DNA of 64,000 nucleotides from Prevotella sp. (GCA_017460515.1 JAFUAY010000038.1:23440-87439); one strand, 5' to 3'; positions 53,770-62,065 are shown, counted from the first letter of the stretch. The notes: generated by a model not told the origin, from the sequence alone. Numbers and translations are program-made.

Positions 53770-55038
53770 ATGTCACAACCGTTAGCTGAAAGACTCCGTC
53801 CTCGCACGCTCGATGATTATATCGGACAGCAGCATTTGGTTGGCGAGGGGGCAGTGTTGCGCCGCATGATAGATGCAGGGCGTATATCGTCGTTTATCCT
53901 TTGGGGACCTCCTGGTGTGGGTAAGACCACGCTTGCGCAGATTATTGCCAACCGCTTGGAGACGCCCTTCTATACGCTGTCGGCCGTTACCAGTGGTGTC
54001 AAAGATGTGCGTGATGTTATTGAGAAGGCACAAAAGACGCGCTTTTTCAATGAGGCTTCACCTATTTTATTTATAGATGAGATTCATCGTTTTTCCAAGT
54101 CGCAGCAAGACTCGTTGCTGGGGGCCGTTGAGCGGGGCATCGTGACATTGATAGGTGCCACTACAGAGAACCCGTCGTTCGAGGTTATTAGGCCGCTCCT
54201 TTCCCGTTGTCAGCTCTATGTACTGAAGTCGCTGGAGAAAGATGACCTGCTGTTGTTGCTGAAGCGTGCTATTGAGACAGATGTCATCTTGAAAACCCGT
54301 CATATCGAACTGCGTGAGACGTCGGCTTTGCTGCGCTATAGCGGTGGCGATGCGCGCAAGTTGCTGAATATCCTAGAGTTGGTGGTTGAGGCTGAGAGTG
54401 GTGATGTGGTGATTACCGATGAACTGGTAGTCAGTCGGTTGCAACAGAATCCTCTTGCTTATGATAAGGATGGCGAGATGCACTACGATATCATCTCTGC
54501 TTTCATCAAAAGCATCCGTGGTAGTGATCCAGATGCGGCGCTCTACTGGATGGCTCGTATGATTGAAGGAGGCGAAGATCCGCAGTTCATTGCCCGACGT
54601 CTGGTAATCTCGGCTGCTGAAGATATAGGACTTGCTAATCCTAATGCGCTGCTCCTGGCAAATGCTGCCTTTGATACAGTGATGAAGATAGGATGGCCTG
54701 AAGGTCGTATTGCACTGGCAGAAGCCGCTGTCTATCTGGCTACTTCGCCTAAGAGTAATTCAGCCTATCTGGGTATTGATGCCGCCCTTGCCACTGTTCG
54801 TGAAACGGGCAATCTGCCAGTACCGCTCCATCTGCGTAATGCACCTACCAGCCTGATGAAAGACCTGGGCTATTCCGATGGCTATAAGTATCCCCATGAT
54901 TACCCAGGACATTTCACCTCGCAGCAGTATCTGCCTGATGAACTGCAGTCTGCCCGCTTTTGGAAAGGTCAGCATAGCCCTGCCGAGGAGAAACTCTACG
55001 AACGGATGGTCAACTACTGGGGGGAGAGATTTAAGTGA
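53770..55038 (+). CDS. rarA: Replication-associated recombination protein A (RarA/MgsA) AAA ATPase
   Basis: 422 residues from ATG 53770. N-terminus PLAERLRPRTLDDYIGQQHL, Walker A GPPGVGKTT, Walker B ILFIDEIHRF, sensor 1 GATTENPSFEV, then the clamp-loader-like C-terminal oligomerisation domain (ALYWMARMIEGGEDPQFIARRLVI, YPHDYPGHFTSQQYLPDEL). RarA works at stalled replication forks and single-strand gaps. Transcribed with the channel gene 40 bp downstream. Confidence 0.95.
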   Translation: MSQPLAERLRPRTLDDYIGQQHLVGEGAVLRRMIDAGRISSFILWGPPGVGKTTLAQIIANRLETPFYTLSAVTSGVKDVRDVIEKAQKTRFFNEASPILFIDEIHRFSKSQQDSLLGAVERGIVTLIGATTENPSFEVIRPLLSRCQLYVLKSLEKDDLLLLLKRAIETDVILKTRHIELRETSALLRYSGGDARKLLNILELVVEAESGDVVITDELVVSRLQQNPLAYDKDGEMHYDIISAFIKSIRGSDPDAALYWMARMIEGGEDPQFIARRLVISAAEDIGLANPNALLLANAAFDTVMKIGWPEGRIALAEAAVYLATSPKSNSAYLGIDAALATVRETGNLPVPLHLRNAPTSLMKDLGYSDGYKYPHDYPGHFTSQQYLPDELQSARFWKGQHSPAEEKLYERMVNYWGERFK

Positions 55039-55078
55039 GAATGGAAGTTGAGAATAGAGAACTGAGAATCGAGAGTTG

Positions 55079-55699
55079 ATGAATGAAGATTTTATTATCA
55101 GCATCATTGAGATGCTTGGCACTTTTGCTTTTGCCATTTCGGGCATCCGTCATGCTGCTGCGAAACATTTTGACTGGTTTGGCGGTTATGTCTGTGGTAT
55201 TGCCGTTGCTATAGGTGGCGGTACCATCCGTGACGTGATGCTTACCACCACGCCATTCTGGATGACAACTCCTGCTTATATCATCTGTACCGCATTGGCC
55301 CTGCTCACCGTAGCCTTTTTTGGTCGCTGGATGGAACCGCTGAAGAATGCATGGTTCGTCTTCGACACCTTTGGTCTTGCCCTCTTCACCATTGCCGGAA
55401 TCCAGAAGAGTCTGCTCTTCGGACAACCTTTCTGGGTGGCTATCATCATGGGTTGCATCACGGGTTCGGCGGGTGGAGTTATTCGTGATGTTCTTCTCAA
55501 TAACGAGCCAGTCATCTTCCAGCGAGAGATATATGCAATGGCCTGTGTTATGGGTGGCATTGTCTATTGGTGCTGTCTGGAAGTGCAGATTCCTGCCGAG
55601 CTGACGGCCATCCTCACTTTCCTCGTGGTATGCATCATTCGCTTCCTCGCCGTGCGCTATCATGTGTCGTTACCCATCTTGGGACGTGACGAAAAATAG
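55079..55699 (+). CDS. TRIC/UPF0126-family membrane protein
   Basis: 206 residues from ATG 55079 (a TTG at 55076 is in frame). About seven membrane helices in two repeats, each holding the signature GG-x-IRD: GGGTIRDVMLT near 47-57 and GGVIRDVLLN near 132-141. Prokaryotic TRIC channels are trimeric cation channels with these motifs; older annotations call them UPF0126 glycine transporters. The ion and role in this cell are unknown. Confidence 0.9.
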   Translation: MNEDFIISIIEMLGTFAFAISGIRHAAAKHFDWFGGYVCGIAVAIGGGTIRDVMLTTTPFWMTTPAYIICTALALLTVAFFGRWMEPLKNAWFVFDTFGLALFTIAGIQKSLLFGQPFWVAIIMGCITGSAGGVIRDVLLNNEPVIFQREIYAMACVMGGIVYWCCLEVQIPAELTAILTFLVVCIIRFLAVRYHVSLPILGRDEK

Positions 55700-55754
55700 C
55701 CTACTTCTGCCAATCTGTCTGCTGTTTCTGTCATTTTGTCTATCTTTTCCATGT

Positions 55755-55769
55755 TGGCATCCTTGTTGC
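55755..55769 (+). promoter_or_regulatory. Putative sigma-54 promoter (-24/-12) of hsp20
   Basis: TGGCATCCTTGTTGC fits TGGCAC-G-N4-TTGC with exactly 10 bp between GG and GC. No TAnnTTTG element is near. T/G/C-rich TGTC repeats upstream (55708-55740: CTGTCTGCTG, CTGTCATTTTGTC) could be an activator site. The predicted start near 55781 leaves a 73-nt leader. Confidence 0.55.
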
Positions 55770-55853
55770 CTATTGAGTTAATGAGCAACGCAATGAAGCT
55801 CAGAAACAATTAACATGTATAACTCTAAAATAAACAATTAGGAGGACACAATT

Positions 55854-56285
55854 ATGATGACACCTATGATGAGACGTAATGCAGCTTGGCTGCCTGAAGT
55901 ATTCAACGATTTCTTCAACACTGATTTTATGCCGAAGGCAAACGCAACGGCACCAGCCATCAACGTAAAGGAATCAGACAAGGGCTATACCGTTGAATTG
56001 GCTGCCCCAGGAATGACCAAGGAAGACTTTAATGTTCACATCAACAATGAGGGCAACCTGATCATCAAGATGGAGAACCGTCAGGAAAAGAAGGAGGAGG
56101 ACAAGTCTACCCGCTACCTGCGTCGTGAATTCTCATACACGAAGTTCGAACAGACACTGATTCTGCCCGATGATGTGGTGAAAGATCAGATTGCAGCCCG
56201 TGTGGAGAACGGTGTGCTGACGGTTGAACTGCCGAAGCAGAAACAGGAACAGGTGAAAGTGAGCAGACAGATTGAAATCGGATAA
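55854..56285 (+). CDS. Hsp20/alpha-crystallin small heat-shock protein
   Basis: 143 residues. A short N-terminal arm (WLPEVFNDFFNTDF) leads to the alpha-crystallin domain (about 35-138): AINVKESDKGYTVELAAPGM, LIIKMENRQEKKEE, FSYTKFEQTLILPDDV, and the conserved ARVENGVLTVELPK with its GVL motif. It holds unfolding proteins in the cytosol for refolding. A GGAGGA Shine-Dalgarno at 55841-55846, 7 nt before the ATG, is unusual in this window and suggests strong translation. Confidence 0.95.
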   Translation: MMTPMMRRNAAWLPEVFNDFFNTDFMPKANATAPAINVKESDKGYTVELAAPGMTKEDFNVHINNEGNLIIKMENRQEKKEEDKSTRYLRREFSYTKFEQTLILPDDVVKDQIAARVENGVLTVELPKQKQEQVKVSRQIEIG

Positions 56286-56304
56286 CTCACTGTCCGACGT
56301 CAAT

Positions 56305-56340
56305 AGAAAAGCGTGCCAGAACAATCCGGCACGCTTTTCT
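56305..56340. terminator. Bidirectional terminator after hsp20
   Basis: AGAAAAGCGTGCC and GGCACGCTTTTCT form a perfect 13-bp stem with a 10-nt loop, with T's on one side and A's on the other; it sits between converging genes. Confidence 0.85.
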
Positions 56341-56426
56341 CTTGAATTTATCAGATTCTGATGCGCTTTTTCATCGTTGTATCTTCATTGTTTTTACCGT
56401 TAGATGCAACTAATATATTGCGTTCA

Positions 56427-57047
56427 TTATTTGATGTTATCGATTTCTTTCTGCAAGTTAGCAAAGAACTTGGCAGCGTGGCCGCCATCCATCTGAACGT
56501 GGTGGAATTGGAATGATACTGGCAGAGTTGTCTTGAACAGTCCCTTGCGGTACTTGCCCCACATCACCATCGGATTGCAGAACTGGTCCGTGTATTGGTT
56601 GACGATGCAGTCGAGTTCCGTCTGTATCATGGCAGATGTGCCAATAACCATGTATTCGTTAAGGAAAGAACTCTTGCATTCATTCGCTGCTTGCTCTGTG
56701 AATATCAGGTAATCGCGACTGAACTGCTGTATGTCATCGGAGAAAGGAATGTCGCAGGAGTTGATGCCTCCCTTACTGTTCTCTACAATGACGTTAATGG
56801 CAAGCCTGTCGTAGCGATACAACTTCCCGTCTACAGGCAGCGTATAGAACTCCTCCACCTGGCTCGCCGCCTTGCCTATGCACCAGCTCATCAGCATGGT
56901 GAACTTCATGCCACTCCTTTTGCAGACCTTTACCAAGCGGCTAACATCAAGCGTCTTCACTAAGGTTACCATCGGCATGGGCGATGACATCCACATACGG
57001 AATGCTTCTGCACGATTACTCTCCTGAGCGTTGATTTCTCTTTTCAT
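56427..57047 (-). CDS. Chloramphenicol acetyltransferase-like (CAT-fold) protein
   Basis: 206 residues. It has the CAT fold landmarks, including the catalytic block PVSFQFHHVQMDGGHAAKFF (HHxxxDG) near the C-terminus and FCNPMVMWGKYRK. Many Bacteroidetes CAT-fold proteins acetylate unknown acceptors and do not confer chloramphenicol resistance; the residues around the Cl-binding pocket cannot be judged by eye. Last gene of a minus-strand run beginning at 60253; 3 bp separate it from the Cys-rich gene. Confidence 0.85.
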   Translation of the reverse strand: MKREINAQESNRAEAFRMWMSSPMPMVTLVKTLDVSRLVKVCKRSGMKFTMLMSWCIGKAASQVEEFYTLPVDGKLYRYDRLAINVIVENSKGGINSCDIPFSDDIQQFSRDYLIFTEQAANECKSSFLNEYMVIGTSAMIQTELDCIVNQYTDQFCNPMVMWGKYRKGLFKTTLPVSFQFHHVQMDGGHAAKFFANLQKEIDNIK

Positions 57048-57050
57048 AAT

Positions 57051-57413
57051 CTACTTACGCTTCACTATCCTGAAAATACAACGATCGCCTCCCCTGAGAA
57101 TCGTATTCTCAATCCGGACATCGAACTGGCTATCAGGTTCAAGCTGCGACAAAATATATAAAATGCTTTGCCTGGAGCACTCGCATTGTTCCGGATTGCT
57201 CCTGAGTCCACATTTTACCTTGGGGCACGAACATTCCGAATAACTCAGTTCATAAACCTTCCCTGGCTCAATAACCTTACCCTGATACGACTTGCTATTG
57301 TACCCTTCCGAGTAGATCCTGTCGAAATCCCCATCATACTTGGCATAGATTTGCTTATGTAACGGGAGAACATGATCCTTAACGCATTCTATAGCCTCTT
57401 CTCTATAACCCAT
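57051..57413 (-). CDS. Cys-rich small protein of unknown function
   Basis: 120 residues with a Cys cluster ECSCPKVKCGL...EQCECSRQS and a final C in DRCIFRIVKRK. The spacing suggests metal binding. The C-terminal half (SILYILSQLEPDSQFDVRIENTILRG) recalls V4R/small-ligand-sensing folds, but I cannot name a family. It lies between PNPOx-like and CAT-like genes with gaps of 10 and 3 bp, so it is cotranscribed with them. Confidence 0.7.
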   Translation of the reverse strand: MGYREEAIECVKDHVLPLHKQIYAKYDGDFDRIYSEGYNSKSYQGKVIEPGKVYELSYSECSCPKVKCGLRSNPEQCECSRQSILYILSQLEPDSQFDVRIENTILRGGDRCIFRIVKRK

Positions 57414-57423
57414 ATTTCAGACC

Positions 57424-58158
57424 TTAAAGAATAAAACTGCGTGGATAGAAATCGCGATAGAAACGACCATCGGTAGCTGTGAACTTCAAAACGCAATAGT
57501 TGGGATCCGTCACGCCGCCAGGATAATACTGAGTATCGCCCTCGCGCCAAATCATCTCCTTACTCTTGGCATCTGTCAAAACTTCCATTGTTCCACGAAG
57601 CATCATACCCTTGAAACCCTTGGCATCACAGAAATAGATGCTTGCCTTGGGATTAGCCTTGTAGTGAGCCACACGAAGCGAGAAGGTGTTAGTGGTAAAA
57701 TAGAACGTCGTGATGCCATCACGCTTACGAGGTGCCAGCATGGCTTTGGTCCAGGGATAGCCCTCGTTATCTACTGATGAGATATAGGCTATGGGCTGCG
57801 AGTCGGCCATTAGAGCGATAAGCTCTTTCACACCTGCCAAAGCGGGATTTTCCTTCAGAGCCTCATCATCGCTAACAGCAAGTGTCTTACGCCAACGTTT
57901 CAGTTGTGGGAAGTACATCTTCATCTGTCCGATATACTCCTCTTTTGTTATTGGATTAGGCAACCCTTCGTTCACAGCACCTACAAACTGTGCACAATGC
58001 TCAATCATTTCTTCCATCGTGCAGTCCTGCAAGAACTTACCGTCTTTATAGCAGTACATGCAATAATCTTCGTTCTTACTACCGTCGGCATTGGTGCCGA
58101 GAACCTCGTCAGTCAGTGGCATCCCACAACTCTGACAATATTTCATTTCTTTTTCCAT
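57424..58158 (-). CDS. Zinc-ribbon plus pyridoxamine 5'-phosphate oxidase-like (flavin-binding) protein
   Basis: 244 residues from ATG 58158; the longer start overlaps the S41 gene. Residues 5-40 hold a Cys4-type ribbon (YCQSCGMPLTDE, DYCMYCYKDGKF). The C-terminal half (about 110-244) is a split-barrel PNPOx/general-stress FMN-binding fold (AYISSVDNEGYPWTKAMLAPRKRDG, FYFTTNTFSLRVAHYKANPKASIYF, MLRGTMEVLTD). Such proteins reduce or bind flavin- or haem-type ligands; the substrate is unknown. A fusion of the two parts is common in Bacteroidales. Confidence 0.85.
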   Translation of the reverse strand: MEKEMKYCQSCGMPLTDEVLGTNADGSKNEDYCMYCYKDGKFLQDCTMEEMIEHCAQFVGAVNEGLPNPITKEEYIGQMKMYFPQLKRWRKTLAVSDDEALKENPALAGVKELIALMADSQPIAYISSVDNEGYPWTKAMLAPRKRDGITTFYFTTNTFSLRVAHYKANPKASIYFCDAKGFKGMMLRGTMEVLTDAKSKEMIWREGDTQYYPGGVTDPNYCVLKFTATDGRFYRDFYPRSFIL

Positions 58159-58196
58159 ATTTCTTGTTGTATAGTAATCAATTTGCAACCCTGTTA

Positions 58197-59339
58197 TCAC
58201 TTTTTTCCGTATTTCTCGACAATGAATTGCCAGGCAGCATCCTTGTCGTCAAGGTTTACTTCGATATCTGGCTGCATAAAGAGTTCGTCGGACTTGGATT
58301 CATCAGGACGGACAAAGAACTGGCTCGAGATGCTGCCATATACATCCGTGTTAGGCAAGCGGAAGGGAAGAACGTTGCCATAGTGAGAAGGTCCGAAAGT
58401 GGAGGTCGTTCCGATGATGGTGCCGATGTGATTGTCGCGGGCGATGGTTATGAGGTTGCCAGCACTACTAAAGGTCTTGGTACCCATGACGAATACCACC
58501 TGCCCCTCGTAGAGCTTGGGCTGTTCATAGTCGGCAGGAATATTGCCTGCAGGCTGCTGAAAGAGCTCGTCTTTGTGGCCTTCTCGTTCCCAGTTCTTTT
58601 TCATTGCCTCCACATTAGGATAATATGCCGTCATAAAGTCTGAGAAACGCAAATAGGCGGTGAAGGGCTTTATTTTTCTTATCGGATAAAGATGCTCTAT
58701 CAACATATTCCAATACCGGTCGGAGCCACCATTATTGTATTGCACATCTACTACCAGCGTATTGATGTTGCCCTCCTTCATCTCGGCAAACATCCTGTCG
58801 AGGAATGTAGCGAATGGATCTGCCTGGTTTTCGGTGCATTTGTTGAATTGAAGGTAGCAGATGCTCGGTTCTGGGAATATCTGGTAGTCATAAACCGTGG
58901 CATGAGGCCGCATGATGTGTTCTCGGTCTGGAGCAAATGATGTGATGCCCGACTCTTTCAGTTTCTTTCTCTCTGCTATTAAGGCTTCTTGATATTGCTT
59001 TTTCGTTGTGATGCTGGTATGCTTGTCCTTCAGCTTTCCCAGCATCTCGTTTAGGGCATCGGCAAAGTCTTCGGCTGTTTCAATAGTCTTGCACTTCTCC
59101 ATGAGTGCCGGTTTCTTGGCAAACCACTCCGCACGGCGTTCTGCCTTAATGTAATAAGGATGGGTGTCTGCCACCATATCCATGAAGAGTATGGCATCCT
59201 TCTGATACTTGTTGCCTGCCTGATAATCGGCAGTTGTTTGATAGGCCGAATCTTTGAGGGTTTTGAACTGGCTCACATTCTGAGCCTGTATGGTCTGCCA
59301 TCCTGCAATGAGGAGGATAAGCACAACTATCTTTTTCAT
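58197..59339 (-). CDS. S41-family peptidase, exported
   Basis: 380 residues with signal peptide 1-19. Helical N-terminal half, then the S41 (tail-specific/C-terminal processing) core: INTLVVDVQYNNGGSDRYWN, catalytic Ser in GTKTFSSAGNLITIA, GTTSTFGPSHYGNVLPFRLP and DIEVNLDDKDA. No PDZ domain is evident. It acts in the periplasm or on the surface; substrate unknown. Fits the same minus-strand run as the XRE and PH-domain genes. Confidence 0.88.
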   Translation of the reverse strand: MKKIVVLILLIAGWQTIQAQNVSQFKTLKDSAYQTTADYQAGNKYQKDAILFMDMVADTHPYYIKAERRAEWFAKKPALMEKCKTIETAEDFADALNEMLGKLKDKHTSITTKKQYQEALIAERKKLKESGITSFAPDREHIMRPHATVYDYQIFPEPSICYLQFNKCTENQADPFATFLDRMFAEMKEGNINTLVVDVQYNNGGSDRYWNMLIEHLYPIRKIKPFTAYLRFSDFMTAYYPNVEAMKKNWEREGHKDELFQQPAGNIPADYEQPKLYEGQVVFVMGTKTFSSAGNLITIARDNHIGTIIGTTSTFGPSHYGNVLPFRLPNTDVYGSISSQFFVRPDESKSDELFMQPDIEVNLDDKDAAWQFIVEKYGKK

Positions 59340-59351
59340 TGCTTACAAATT

Positions 59352-59687
59352 TTATATTGTTTTGATCCATTCCAAGCTTTCGTCTGCAAGCAGTCTAATA
59401 AGCTTCGAATAGTAGGCGGTAAGCTCATCTTTCGACTTTCTGTTTAGTCCAGCCATATTGTGTTGCAAGGTAAGTAGGATACGGAACATTCGACGAGTAA
59501 ACTGGTCATCGTCAAAATAACAGATAAGGGCAATGATATGCTTGTAAGGGCAAATTCGATGTCCACATTCCCAGGCATTATATGTGGCCTGTGATATATC
59601 CAAAGCAAAAGCTATCTGTTCCTGTGTCACATCCTTGCGCTGACGCGCTCGTAGGAGTGCTGAAGAGAAATCGTAGAGGATTTTCAT
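59352..59687 (-). CDS. XRE-family HTH regulator with helical tail
   Basis: 111 residues. An XRE helix-turn-helix near 9-60 (LLRARQRKDVTQEQIAFALDISQATYNAWECGHR) is followed by a helical C-terminal region (DDQFTRRMFRILLTL, KDELTAYYSKLIRLL). ATG overlaps the stop of the PH-domain gene (ATGA), so the two are cotranslated. It may regulate this operon; no operator is evident. Confidence 0.87.
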   Translation of the reverse strand: MKILYDFSSALLRARQRKDVTQEQIAFALDISQATYNAWECGHRICPYKHIIALICYFDDDQFTRRMFRILLTLQHNMAGLNRKSKDELTAYYSKLIRLLADESLEWIKTI

Positions 59688-60253
59688 TTCTGTCCTCCTT
59701 TCATGTAGTAAGGCATAAACTCGTCCGGCTCGCTTACGCTGATAGCAACTGGTAAGCCTTTTATGCGATGAATCAGGAACACCTTCTTAGTATCGGTGAC
59801 ATACGAGAGGAACGTGCCGACACCCTTTGTGCGGAACCAACCGATATAGCCAAACACGCCACCAACGCCAAACAGACGAATGGTGTTTCCTGCACTAAAT
59901 AATCCCATTTGGAAAGAAGTGCCCAATGTCACCTTACCGACCTTTCCCTTGTTAACAAACAATTGATCTACTCGTTCAATGTAGTCTATGTTTTCATACG
60001 ATATCCGTTTGGTTCGAAACAAGGTGCGAATACCGATTCCCTCATCGTCCGCAATGATATACATTGGAAATATGAAGAAACACGAAAAGGATGCGGCAAG
60101 CAGGATTGCAGTTGCGATAATAGCACCAACAACATTGATTCCTTTTGAAACATAATACATCTCAACCAAAATGGCGCAAACAACAACAAGGAAGAAAATG
60201 ATGGTAAACCATTTTATCCCTTTGCTTTGCGAACACTCATAAATAGTTTTCAT
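59684..60253 (-). CDS. Membrane protein with bacterial PH-like domain
   Basis: 189 residues. Two membrane helices near 14-32 and 40-60 (FTIIFFLVVVCAILVEM, AIIATAILLAASFSCFFIF) followed by a PH-like cytosolic domain (MYIIADDEGIGIRTLFRTKRISYENIDYIERV, GTFLSYVTDTKKVFLIHRIKG). First gene of the run ending at 56427. Bacterial PH proteins are of largely unknown role. Confidence 0.75.
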   Translation of the reverse strand: MKTIYECSQSKGIKWFTIIFFLVVVCAILVEMYYVSKGINVVGAIIATAILLAASFSCFFIFPMYIIADDEGIGIRTLFRTKRISYENIDYIERVDQLFVNKGKVGKVTLGTSFQMGLFSAGNTIRLFGVGGVFGYIGWFRTKGVGTFLSYVTDTKKVFLIHRIKGLPVAISVSEPDEFMPYYMKGGQK

Positions 60254-60278
60254 ACTGTTGTTATTTAAATTGATGTTG

Positions 60279-60286
60279 CAAAGATA
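60279..60286 (-). promoter_or_regulatory. -7 element of the PH-domain-to-CAT-like run
   Basis: Minus strand TATCTTTG followed by C, 26 bp upstream of ATG 60253. Confidence 0.7.
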
Positions 60287-60422
60287 CTACTATTCTTTTA
60301 TACTTCTTATCAGTTTTGCTGATAATATGGAGATAATATCCTGAGCTCCCCCCATTCCCGCTGTCGCGCCTACCCGTAGCCTTTCGCTGAATGTCTGTCT
60401 GAATCTCTCTTCAGTTATCATC

Positions 60423-61019
60423 TTATCTCATTGCTATCCAATTATCCAAAAACTGCATCTGTTCTTCTGTGTGAAACCAGTGCTCACCGCCATCCATAAC
60501 AGTTAGAGTGGCTTGATGCTTATTGGCAAAGTCGGTGATGGTATCAATAGACATCAGATGATCAGTGCTGCCATAAAGAATCTGTGTTGGTACACGCCAT
60601 CCTATAGGATGCCTTCTGACATAACTCAGATACTCCCACGACAATTCTTCGCCAAAGACAGTATGAATCATTCCTTTTGATTCCAATTCCTGCTCTGTGA
60701 CATTGGCCCACTTCATCATGTCGGTAATAAGTTTCTCCATATCCACGATGGGAGAGATAAAGTAGGCTTTCTGAATCATTCCTTCGATGCCAGCATTCAT
60801 ACTGAAGAATGCCCCGATGCTGTTAGCAATCAGAATAATATTCTCGTATTTGCCTTTCAGTTTTTCTACGGCATCGAAAATCTCTTTACCCGTGTCCCAA
60901 GGACTGAACGTCTGATAGTCCAAGCCTATTACTTCGCAATCAGGAAATAGCTGCTTGTAGTGCTCACTTTCTGCAGCACTTCCGCCTTTACCATGTATGT
61001 ATATTACTACGTTTTTCAT
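60423..61019 (-). CDS. Alpha/beta hydrolase
   Basis: 198 residues, small cytosolic alpha/beta hydrolase. Oxyanion region YIHGKGGSAAE, nucleophile elbow ILIANSIGAFF (Ser in N-S-I-G, in place of the usual GxSxG), acid TQILYGSTDHLMSI and His MDGGEHWFH. Substrate unknown. It ends an operon with YjdF-like and GyrI-like genes (3 bp gap to yjdF), which points to detoxification or small-molecule handling. Confidence 0.85.
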   Translation of the reverse strand: MKNVVIYIHGKGGSAAESEHYKQLFPDCEVIGLDYQTFSPWDTGKEIFDAVEKLKGKYENIILIANSIGAFFSMNAGIEGMIQKAYFISPIVDMEKLITDMMKWANVTEQELESKGMIHTVFGEELSWEYLSYVRRHPIGWRVPTQILYGSTDHLMSIDTITDFANKHQATLTVMDGGEHWFHTEEQMQFLDNWIAMR

Positions 61020-61022
61020 CTA

Positions 61023-61436
61023 TTAATGTCCTCTATGCTTTTCTTTCTTTTTTGCCTGGCGCAGGTCGAACTGACGTTGTTTTTCAGCCTCACGTTCAGT
61101 CTTTGTGCGTTGCTTTCGTTCTGTCTTGTTCTGTTCCTGTTGTAGCTTCAGAGCTTGTTGAGACTTGGTACCGATGCCTTGTAATTGCATTTGTTTCTTG
61201 GCCTCGCGAAGTTGTCTCTTGGGGTTCTTTTTGCTCTCTGAAGTCGTAGGAGTTTCAATAGGCTGAGTGAATTGTAAATGGTTCCAGTTCTTATCGACAA
61301 ACTCCATCACCTCCTTTTCTGTCGGCTCTGCACCAAACGTAACCTTACAGGCACGCAGTCCATTCTGGTCGATCATCTCGAACAGCCCGATCCAAAAAGG
61401 ATCGTCAAACAGAACAGTCAGCGAACCTGTGGTCAT
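61023..61436 (-). CDS. yjdF: YjdF-family protein (DUF2992)
   Basis: 137 residues from ATG 61436, 5 bp after the upstream gene stop. Start MTTGSLTVLFDDPFWIGLFEM and ACKVTFGAEPTEKEVMEFV match YjdF; the rest is a long basic coiled-coil tail (KKNPKRQLREAKKQ, KTEREAEKQRQFDLRQAKKKEK). In Firmicutes yjdF lies under a riboswitch that binds azaaromatic compounds; I see no such structure here, where the gene lies inside an operon. Its biochemical role is unknown. Confidence 0.88.
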   Translation of the reverse strand: MTTGSLTVLFDDPFWIGLFEMIDQNGLRACKVTFGAEPTEKEVMEFVDKNWNHLQFTQPIETPTTSESKKNPKRQLREAKKQMQLQGIGTKSQQALKLQQEQNKTERKQRTKTEREAEKQRQFDLRQAKKKEKHRGH

Positions 61437-61441
61437 AATAA

Positions 61442-61993
61442 CTAATTTTCCAACGGCATCATCACGCCACACTGGTAGTCGGGCGACTCGATATCTGTAC
61501 CCTGATACCACTCCATGCTGCAGGAATTCGTTGCCCATGTGTATTCCGGATGTGCGGGTACCCACTCCTTATGGAACTTTGTGTACTGCTCCTGAAAGGC
61601 TTTCATGCCACCCTCGAAATGCATCTTCAGCCACTTTCCGCTATGAATAGGGAAGAGCTGCATGCCTTCTGGTACGTCGCCACCTTTATAAATACCGCCG
61701 ATAACGTAGGTAAATGTGTTTTTGCTGCAAGCACCGAAATTCATTTCTGCACAGATAGCGCAATTGTGATTAGGAATATCGCATGTGCAGAGGCCGAACT
61801 CACCCACGCCATTGGCGAAAGCTACTTTTTGAAAATCGTTTGGCGCATTCTTTTCAAACACCACCGGCTTAATAATCTTTTCCACATACTCACCCCAGAA
61901 CTTAGGGCATTCTTCTTTCGCCTCGTTAAAGGCAATCTTCTTGGCCATGCCAATAATCTGCACATCGTGCAGTTCAATAATCTCGTGTTTCAT
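61442..61993 (-). CDS. GyrI-like / AraC effector-binding domain protein
   Basis: 183 residues. A stand-alone effector-binding fold: IIELHDVQIIGMAKKIAFNEAKEECPKFWGEYVE, a Cys-rich middle (GLCTCDIPNHNCAICAEM) and FTYVIGGIYKGGDVPEGMQLFPIHSGKWLKM, with end YTWATNSCSMEWYQGTDIE. GyrI-like domains bind small hydrophobic or aromatic compounds in drug-responsive regulators. Without a DNA-binding domain it may sequester or hydrolyse such compounds. First gene of a three-gene operon with YjdF and a hydrolase. Confidence 0.83.
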   Translation of the reverse strand: MKHEIIELHDVQIIGMAKKIAFNEAKEECPKFWGEYVEKIIKPVVFEKNAPNDFQKVAFANGVGEFGLCTCDIPNHNCAICAEMNFGACSKNTFTYVIGGIYKGGDVPEGMQLFPIHSGKWLKMHFEGGMKAFQEQYTKFHKEWVPAHPEYTWATNSCSMEWYQGTDIESPDYQCGVMMPLEN

Positions 61994-62017
61994 ATATTCT
62001 TTTTTTGTTTGACGCTG

Positions 62018-62025
62018 CGAAATTA
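62018..62025 (-). promoter_or_regulatory. -7 element of the GyrI-like/yjdF/hydrolase operon
   Basis: Minus strand TAATTTCG followed by C, the same TTCG variant as at serC, 25 bp upstream of ATG 61993. TTTGG lies about 20 bp farther upstream. Confidence 0.5.
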
Positions 62026-62065
62026 CGAAGAATTTCGATTATTGCCAAATAATTATGCTATTTGA

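Noticed and set aside
56427-57047. Calling the CAT-like protein a chloramphenicol resistance gene
   Set aside because: Many Bacteroidetes CAT-fold proteins lack this activity and there is no mobile or resistance context.
61437-62020. yjdF riboswitch upstream of the yjdF-like gene
   Set aside because: yjdF starts 5 bp after another coding region and the operon leader is only about 20 nt, leaving no room for an aptamer.
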